This document shows positions 56,927 to 64,000 of a DNA stretch of 64,000 nt, one piece after another. The stretch lies in the NCBI GenBank assembly GCA_028671895.1, contig CM053806.1:17371001-17435000 (forward strand), given 5' to 3'. The position numbers and the translations under genes were made by a program. The stretch comes from Oenanthe sinensis. Its lineage: Eukaryota > Streptophyta > Magnoliopsida > Apiales > Apiaceae. The notes beneath the pieces were generated by a model. It saw only the letters and a list, made by a program, of their open reading frames with translations, was not told where the DNA came from and did no database searches. Each line of letters opens with the position of its first letter. The first letter of the stretch is position 1.

Positions 56927-57707
56927 TAAGAAGTTGAAGATTTATGTTTTTATGTTGATGTTTTATGTTTTTATGGGATGTAACCCATTTGGGGTTTTGA
57001 TGTTTATGTTTTTATATATATATAAAAAAGTCTTTAATGTTTATGTTTTTATGTTTGATGTTGATGTTTGATTATTATTTTTCTTAAACATAAATTATAA
57101 TAATAATAATAAAACACTGATAATAATAATATAAATAATTCTAAGGCAGAAAAGGTTTTTAATAAAATAATTTCAAACAATTAAAAAGTGTTTTGGTAAG
57201 TATTTTGATGATTAATTAGTTGGTATGTAATGGTTCTACACAAAGAGAGTCAATTTATTTTTTGCAAACCCAGTAAAACCGACCGAATATAAGCATAACG
57301 ACCGTTTTTTACCATTGAGGTATATATCTTGTAAAACTGTCTGATTTCATGGTCACCCCGTCGGCTATATCGGTCAGTTTTATTCTCTTCTGCTACAAAA
57401 CCGACCGATTTGGCACATCGGTCGGTTATAACTCATCCATTTTATTTTATTTAATAAAAAAATATTATACTTAAATTATGTAAATTAGTTATTAACTAGT
57501 AAATATTTAAAATAAATTCGAAATGTAATTGAGTTGAGTATCTTTTACATAAAATATTTTTATAAAAGAATTTTTGTTTCATATTGTAAATTTTTTATTA
57601 TTTAAATATTAAAAGAGTTATATATTTATTTTAAATAATATTTATAAATTGAATAAAAATATCAAAAATTAGCCATTTTTAATATTTACTAATATAATAT
57701 ATTTTAC

Positions 57708-57714
<7 letters not shown>

Positions 57715-57747
<33 letters not shown>
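57715..57747. repeat. (TA)n microsatellite
   Basis: About 33 bp of pure TA repeat. Confidence 0.9.
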
Positions 57748-58080
57748 CAAATTGTGTGATATGTTAGTTTAGAAATGGAACTTAACGTTTTATAAATACG
57801 TGTTCTCATGTTAGGGTTACACTAACGTACAATCTAAATTAGAACAAAGTTTAATATTTTTACCGATTCAACCTTTCAGATGTTAACTTTTTATAAAATC
57901 AATATTATAAACAAAAAATTAGCGCATTTCAATGATTATATTTGAAATTTTATAAGTAAAAAGCATTTCATTATATTAAAACTGACCGTAACCTTAATTA
58001 TAACTGACCATAACCCTAATCTTAACCGAGTAAAGCCGACTGATTTCTTATAGAAGCGGTCGGTTATAACTTTTGGAAGA

Positions 58081-59432
58081 AAATTAAAAAATTTTGAAAA
58101 AAATTAAAAACCCCGCCTTAATTAAAACCCTCGATTATCGGTGAGAGGAAGCTCAAACCCTCTAATCTCTTTAAGAAACCATGTCGATTCTTTATCAAAT
58201 ATTTGCATTTTTATGTTTAATCTGTTAATTATGTCATGTTTCAACCCCTGATTTTTTGTATGTCCTGTTTAATATGTTCTATTTTTGTAAATGAGTTTAT
58301 GTTAATGGGTTTATATTTTTATGTATTTTATGCTTATATTGGGTTGTATTTATGCCTATATTTTCATATTTTAGGATTTACATTGGGTTTTGGTTGTTAG
58401 TTAAGCCCTTTGGTATGTTTATATTTGATATTTATGTCCTTTGGTTCATATTTTAGGATTTACATATATAGGTTATACATATTTCCATGCACGTATTGGT
58501 CAGTTATGAGTTTTTGTTCATTTTATTGGCTAATTTGATTTTAGCATTAGACATTTGCATATATTGGTATGAATGTTGATGAACCCCTTTAGCTCAAAGT
58601 GGCCCCTTTAGCTCAAAAAGTGGCACTCGAATATAATAGGAGTATATATATATGCATGCTAATAAATATAAGTAGCTCAAAGTATGCTAATTTAGTTGCT
58701 TATATGGATTTTTTGTTCATATTTTTTGATTTTCATAGGATTTACTAAATAATTACTAATTTAGTTACTTGTTTAATTAAATTACTTGGGTTTGCTTGCA
58801 GTTTGTTTTTATTTTTTGTTTGCTTCTTATATATAACTTGGACTGCTAGTTTTTATTTTACTTGTCTTATTTGATTATTTTTTGATTTTGGTTAGGAGTT
58901 GGGGCTTTAATTTAGGTACATGAGCAGGGCGGATACACACTGTGGTGAGGGGGTGGAGAGTACCCCATTGAAGTTGGGTTCGAAGCTAACAAAACTATAT
59001 TTAATATAACAGGAATCCATTAAAATATATAGAGGAACCCACTAAAAAAAGTTGAAAAACTAGTAGGAAGTAAATTTAGAATATAAAACATCTCTTATTT
59101 ATATAAATATTATATTTTATTAAGTATTATCGTATTTTTTTATATAAGGAGCCCACTGAAATAAATTCATGGATCGGCCACTGTACACAAGCATTTACTT
59201 TTTAATTCATTGTAGTTTATATGGGTTTAGTGTTTATAACTTGGAGTGTTATATTTATTTTACTTGTTTTATTTGATTTTCTTTATTTTGGTTATGAGTT
59301 GGGGCTTTAATTTTAGTGTTTGCTTCTTATTTTAGTTTTTTATGATTTTACACTAACTTGTAACTTGTACATGTTTATATTTAGGGGCTCATTTGGTTAT
59401 TCATGATTATTGGTATCATGCTTGTGGCCTTG
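58081..59432 (+). other. Mostly unassigned DNA
   Basis: 58130-58200 (CCCTCGATTATCGGTGAGAG.. ATGTCG) could be a 5' leader. The T-rich stretch 58200-58910 resembles a plant intron. 58925-59190 is the second copy of the short repeat described at 54840. Nothing coding is certain. Confidence 0.35.
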
Positions 59433-59621
59433 ATGGCTAACAAAGGTAAAGTCAAGGAAAATGATAAGGATAAAGGAAACGCTAAGGATATCGGGAATGG
59501 CAAAAGCAAGGGCAAGGACAAGGATAGCGGGAAGGGGAAGGGGAAGGCCAAGGACACGGCTAAGAGTAAGCGGGGAAAGGGAAAAGAAACAATGAAGAGT
59601 ACGTTGGGTATTTGTGATTAG
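59433..59621 (+). pseudogene. Lys/Gly-rich ORF start, possibly second CACTA gene, cut short
   Basis: 62 residues from ATG at 59433, with about one-third Lys (GKGKGKAKDTAKSKRGKGKE). The in-frame TAG at 59619 is followed in the same frame by acidic then Arg-rich sequence (ETESDANLEGGARRRVRRPH) until family-C LTR sequence begins. The TAG is probably a damaged Glu or Gln codon. Position downstream of TNP2, and a basic N-terminus, fit the second gene of CACTA elements, but I see no diagnostic domain. Confidence 0.35.
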
Positions 59622-59689
59622 GAAACCGAATCGGATGCCAATTTGGAGGGTGGTGCACGGAGGCGTGTGAGGAGGCCGCATATACATTC

Positions 59690-60065
59690 AATTGATATAT
59701 CAATCGATGGGTCTTCATATCAGTTGATGGTCTTCAATACTTGACTTGGTTTCATCAATTGATCTTCTATCCACCGATGCTTCAATAACAACTGATCATC
59801 TTTCACTTGTATAATTTCCTGTCTTCAAATAATTACAATTAAACAGTCTAAGTTACACATCAGTTGATGACTATATCAATCGACTCTAACATTAATTGAT
59901 GAGAATTATATCAATTGACTTATACCTTATCAATTGAAATAGACTAAGTACATTTATGCTACAATCCAAATTATCAGTTGATTCACATAACCATTTCAAC
60001 TGATAAGTGGTTTCCTGATCAATTAATATTTATATTTTTCATATCAATTGATCAGTTACATTAAT
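59690..60065. repeat. ATCAATTGAT / ATCAGTTGAT motif array
   Basis: About 13 copies of the palindrome ATCAATTGAT or one-base variants (ATCAGTTGAT, ATCAATCGA, TCAACTGAT) in 375 bp of the family-C LTR. Confidence 0.85.
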
Positions 60066-60549
60066 TAAAATTTATGTGATTCTAAGACTAAAGTTATCAT
60101 CAAATTACATGTAGATTCCTAACATTTTATATTTAATAAAAGTTTAGAATTTATATTTTTAAATTTATCAATGAGTATTTTCTTTTAATATCAAACACTA
60201 AAGGTACTATTCTTCTAAAAAAGAATGAATAAATATTTATTATATATTCAGGTTATTTTCCTCATATAAATCACTAATATTTTTAAAAGATAATTAAGTG
60301 TAATTATGGTATTATGACACATTATTCCCCCACCTATAGTTATCTTCTCATTAATTAAGTTGAGTTTAGATTTTCAACACACTGAAACATGTTGTGGTGT
60401 TGTGTATATATACTAGTCTACAAACATATCTCTTGAGTAATTCTCTCACAACAGATTAACATACATAATTCAGTTGAGTAAATAATAAAGATAAGATAAC
60501 TCATAATAGACTAAGTCTTCTTCATCACATATTATTAGGATCTGCATCA
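59690..60549 (-). repeat. 3' LTR of family-C element
   Basis: Shares 60351-60549 with the fragment at 6839-7028. 59690-60065 contains about 13 ATCAATTGAT-like motifs. Left edge uncertain. Confidence 0.7.
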
Positions 60550-60599
60550 ATACCCCTCACAAGTAGGGCATCCCATCGCGGATGGTAAACTTGTGTCGG

Positions 60600-61580
60600 A
60601 GATCTTCAAATTATTGTTTAAATAGGCCTTTAGTAAAAAGTTCTGCAACCTGGTCACGGGAAGAGAGAAAATGGACAATGAGTTGCTTGCGAGCTACCCT
60701 TTCATGAATAAAATGAAAATCAATCTCTATATGCTTGGTGCGCGCATGGAAAATTGGGTTAACAGTGAGGTATGTTGCTACAAGATTATCACACCCTTAA
60801 ATTGGAGAAGTAGGAAGATGGTATCCTATTTCAGACAACAAGGATTGAACCCATATAATTTCTGATGTAGCAATAGCTCATGACTTGTATTCAACTTCTG
60901 TGTTGGACTAAGAAACTATTTTCTGCTTTCGAGCACTCCGTGAAATTAAATTCTGACCAAAGAATAAGGAGTACCCACTGGTTGATCGACGGTCATCTGG
61001 ACAGCCAGCCTAGTCAGCATCGGAATAGGCTAGCAAACCAAGTTATGTAGAAGAACGAAGAAATAATCCATAGAAAGATGTGGTCTTAAGGTAGTGAAGT
61101 ATTTGCTTAACAAGTGTCCAATGAAATTTAGTAGGATCATTCATGCACTGACATGATTTATTGAAAGCAAAAGAAATGTCTGGACGAGTGAATTATAGCT
61201 ACTGGAGTGCACCTACAACACTTCGATATAGTGTGGCATCCTTCATTTTTGAGCCTGTGGTTTTGGTAATCTGTATCTGCGAAGACAATGGTGTAGAAAC
61301 AATTGTTGCACCATCCATCTTTGTCCATCTCAATAAATCAACAATGTATTTATGTTGAGATAAAAACAAACAAGATTTAGATATTGTAGCTTCAAGTCTT
61401 CAGCCCCCAAAAAATAGACAAATCACCCAAGTTTTTTATGGCGAAAATAGTATTGAGCTTGCAATTATTTGTTGAACCAGAGCTGAATCAGAACCTGTAA
61501 TAATTATATCATCTACGTACATACACAAGAACATAAATCTTATATGTAAATGTTAATTGCATAAGTAATGAGGGGTCTAC
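60600..61580 (-). pseudogene. Family-C RT end and RNase H, heavily decayed
   Basis: The continuation of RT and RNase H is expected here. Only scattered similarity is visible, with many stops. Confidence 0.5.
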
Positions 61581-61583
61581 TTT

Positions 61584-61880
61584 TTATACAGAAAAACCAA
61601 GATCGATAAGAAAATTGCTCAATTTTTGGTTCCACTCATGAGGTGCTTGCCTGAGGCCATAGATAGATTTGCGAAGACAACATGCATAGTATGGAAATCG
61701 AGAATCCACAAACCCATGAGTAAGATTGCCATAGAGAAATGCATTTTGTACATCAAGCTGCCTCAACTGCCAATTATTAGATAAAGCAATGGCTAAAATA
61801 ATGCGAATTGTAATAGGCTTAACAACAAGACTAAATGTCTCGTTGTAATCAATTCCAGGCTGCTGATTAAAGCCTTCCAC
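61584..61880 (-). pseudogene. Family-C reverse transcriptase fragment
   Basis: 98 open residues with GIDYNETFSLVVKPITIR, QLDVQNAFLYGNL and SIYGLRQAPHEW, the central copia RT blocks before YVDD. Its frame neighbours carry stops. Confidence 0.85.
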
Positions 61881-61998
61881 AACAATATGAGCTTTGTGTC
61901 TTTCAATAAAACCATCAGGTCGTTGTTTAACTTTGAATGCTCATTTACATCCAATGATGTTGGTGTTTGATTTAGCTAGAACAAGGACCAGTTATGTG

Positions 61999-62355
61999 TC
62001 ATCTTTCTGTAAGACCATTCTGTTCAGATGTATGTGGACATGAAAAATGATGAAACACTCCATGAGAATCTAGAAATGGTGTGAACTTTTTGAACTCTCC
62101 GTCATTGTCAGATTGAAATTTTTTAATTTTTTTATTAAGGAAATTCTCAATCTTTGCTTTAAAGTTAACAAAAGTAATTAAAGTATCAGACTTTCTGGCA
62201 AGTGGATAGACCCAAATAAACTTGCTAAACACATCAACAAAAAGTAAGTAATATCGAAATCCATTTTGAGAAATGATAGGAGAAGGAACCCATAAATCTG
62301 ACACAACTAGCTCAAGTGGTTCATGAACAATTGTAGAACTCAAAGGAAATGACAA
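61999..62355 (-). pseudogene. Family-C integrase core
   Basis: 118 open residues with all three catalytic positions in view: VSDLW, SDNDGEF and NGLTER. The reading frame does not connect to RT without breaks. Confidence 0.85.
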
Positions 62356-62575
62356 TTTGCAACTTTTCCTAGCATAACAAGAATTAAAGAAATGAACGCC
62401 TTATGTTGATATGGGTAAGTAGACAACTAAATATTGACCACACAGTTCACATCATTGGGTGTCTAAGACGGTTGTGCCACAAATGCAAAGAAGAACTTGA
62501 ACTATGAAAAGTTGTTGAACCAATAACCGGAGATGGAGCATTATTAAAGTGATATAACCCATCCTTAAGGTGCCC

Positions 62576-63256
62576 TTAAAGTACCACTCTCCCTGTTTGG
62601 TGATCCTTCACATAGAAAACATAAGGATGAAATTCAAACATAACGTTATTATCTTTAGAAAATTGGGCAACTGATAGTAAATTGGCAGAGATATATGGGA
62701 CATGAAAAATGTTAATGAGCTTGAAGGAACGACAAGGTGTTTCAAGTTTAGATATACCAACATGAGTAACTAGAATAAAATTATCATTATCAACAGTCAT
62801 TTGATCTGGCCCATCATAATCAGAGTACAATTGTAAGTTATTCAAGTCCAACGTCACATGATGAGTAGCCCCACTATCAGGAAGCCAAGTAGATGCATTG
62901 AGAGGCTGAGATGTAGAAACATAGGCTGTGGGTGCGGATATACCAGAAGGAGAAAAATCTTTGTCAAACTGATGCCAACAGTTGACAACATGGTAATTTT
63001 TACGACCATAGAGTTGACAAGGGCCTGATAAAGGAATAGGTGATGTCCGACCACGTTGTGGATGTTGGTAGCGATTGGGGTTGGTCCTCAGGTTATGATA
63101 GGGACGAGAAGAATGCTGGTTAGAATTGTGGTTGGCTCTTTTGAAATGGTGGGATGTGGATTTGGCTACGTTTGTTGTGTGGGCTGCACCAAGTAAACTA
63201 TTTTGCGACTCCATATACATAGCAAAAGAGAGCAGATGAGCTTGTGTATCTTCCAT
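62576..63256 (-). pseudogene. Family-C gag C-terminus and protease
   Basis: 226 open residues. The zinc knuckle is damaged (CQLYGRKNYHVVNC, with Tyr for the second Cys and for the Gly before His). The protease active site WLPDSGATHH is intact. The N-terminal gag (to about 63700) contains stops, so this is the surviving piece of a longer frame. Confidence 0.8.
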
Positions 63257-63800
63257 TGGAATGTCATTATTTGTTGTTGTGATGATGGCGTCATAGGCAG
63301 AATCTAAACCACTAAGAATATATTGTTTTAAATCACCAAAAGAGATGGCTTGACCACAAGGTGCAAGGTCATCACTAAGTTTTTTAGCAAATAAAAAATA
63401 TTATGTCATGCTTTTGTTACCTTTTTTCAATAATTGTAGTTCCCGACGAAGTTGCATGATGCGAGAATGAGAGCTCGATGCAAAATGACGTTGTAGAGCA
63501 TTCCATACATCAGCAGATGTCTCAAGACCAACAACTTGAGCGAGGACAAGCTCCGTCAGTGAAGAAAGCAACCACCTGAGAAGAATTTGATCTTCCTTAA
63601 CCCATGATATGTATTCTGGATTAATGGTGGTGGTAGTAGTGTGTGTTCCAGTTGCACTGGTTGTAGGGATCGTACGAGGAGGACATGGAATAGTCTCGTC
63701 AATATAGCCCAGATCATATACTTTTAATAAAAGAATAAATTGGAATTTTCACATGAGATGGTTTTTGAATTCAAGTTTGACTGTTAAAAAATGATGAATT

Positions 63801-64000
63801 TGTTAGTAATTGTGGTCTAGAGACATTACTTTTTATATTTTAAGGAAAATATTTCTTATTAAGGATTATGTTTTATTGATTATTATTTATTTATTATATT
63901 TTATTCACTGCGTAATAAATTGAAAGCATAATAAATATCCTTCGAATTTTGATACGTATTATATATCTTTAAGTATGTGACTTAAAAATGAGATTATATG
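63801..64000 (+). repeat. Family-A LTR (A3), left part
   Basis: Begins TGTTAGTAATTGTGG and follows the family-A LTR to the window end. No polypurine tract precedes it, so it is a 5' or solo LTR. GAATT (63796-63800) would be the left TSD. Confidence 0.88.

Larger units (their letters stand above)
55890..58080. repeat. CACTA-type CCGACCG motif region with internal duplication
   Basis: Many copies of AAAACCGACCGATTT and its complement AAATCGGTCGGTTTT occur at 55960-56160, 56390-56515, 57280-57430 and 57980-58070. 55900-56300 and 57215-57570 are diverged copies (TACACAAAGAGAGT, TTAACTAGTAAATATTTAAA). The same motif is in the CACTA 5' end at 19500-19800. Such arrays bind the element's accessory protein in En/Spm. 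I cannot find the matching 3' terminal CACTA repeat. Confidence 0.75.
59690..63800 (-). mobile_element. Family-C copia element, minus strand, 5' end cut by A3
   Basis: On the minus strand: gag and protease (63700-62576), integrase (62355-61999), RT (61880-61584), decayed RNase H (61500-60600), polypurine GTGAGGGGT (about 60558-60551) and 3' LTR starting TGATGCAG at 60549. The far LTR edge near 59690 is approximate. The 5' LTR is missing because a family-A LTR begins at 63801 inside the gag leader. Confidence 0.85.

Noticed and set aside
63801..64000. 3' LTR of a family-A element
   Set aside because: The AAGTGGGAGAT polypurine tract that precedes the other family-A 3' LTRs is missing and family-C gag DNA abuts it, so it is a 5' or solo LTR.

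Overview
This is a plant nuclear genome window, and a eudicot is most likely. It is AT-rich, has GT-AG introns, is crowded with Ty1/copia retrotransposons and carries one intact host gene. I cannot name the species from sequence alone.

Layout. 1-3998: 5' part of a Sirevirus-like copia element on the minus strand (gag, PBS, 5' LTR), abutting a decayed copia copy of family A (A1, 3999-6741). 6839-7028: LTR fragment of family C. 7334-10470: a tandem duplication whose first unit is split by an LTR-like insertion (family D, 8120-9025). 11630-12330: a second tandem duplication with GCGCCAAA boxes. 12721-16303: an apparently intact ten-exon class IV HD-Zip (homeodomain, zipper-loop-zipper, START) transcription factor gene with an unusual repeat-built N-terminus. 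16879-17540: LINE reverse-transcriptase fragment. 19496-20115: 5' end of a CACTA DNA transposon. 20116-20809: a rearranged copy of the HD-Zip exon 10/LINE region.

From 20870 to 52198 lies a nest. Two family-B copia copies (B1, B2) share a central LTR (31900-33274). B1 is split by a complete family-A element (A2, 23302-31713, TSD TTTTC). B2 is split by a 14-kb Sirevirus-like element (Sire-2, 35022-49017, TSD ATTGT) that carries a very large third ORF. The nest abuts the C-terminal half of a CACTA TNP2-type transposase (52199-55775), itself split by a solo LTR (family E, 52465-53916, TSD ATTGT). 55776-58080 holds CACTA-type CCGACCG repeats and a small coiled-coil ORF with its own TATA box. 59433-59621 is a Lys-rich ORF. 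59690-63800 is a family-C copia element on the minus strand, cut at the right by another family-A LTR (63801-64000).

The only gene likely to serve the host is the HD-Zip IV gene, whose family acts in epidermal (L1-layer) transcription. Everything else is mobile DNA at different stages of decay, with many premature stops explained by C-to-T or G-to-A changes. Two themes stand out. Several mobile families carry arrays of their own short, often palindromic motif in LTRs or non-coding DNA. Sire-2 also has a long third ORF preceded by promoter-like sequence.
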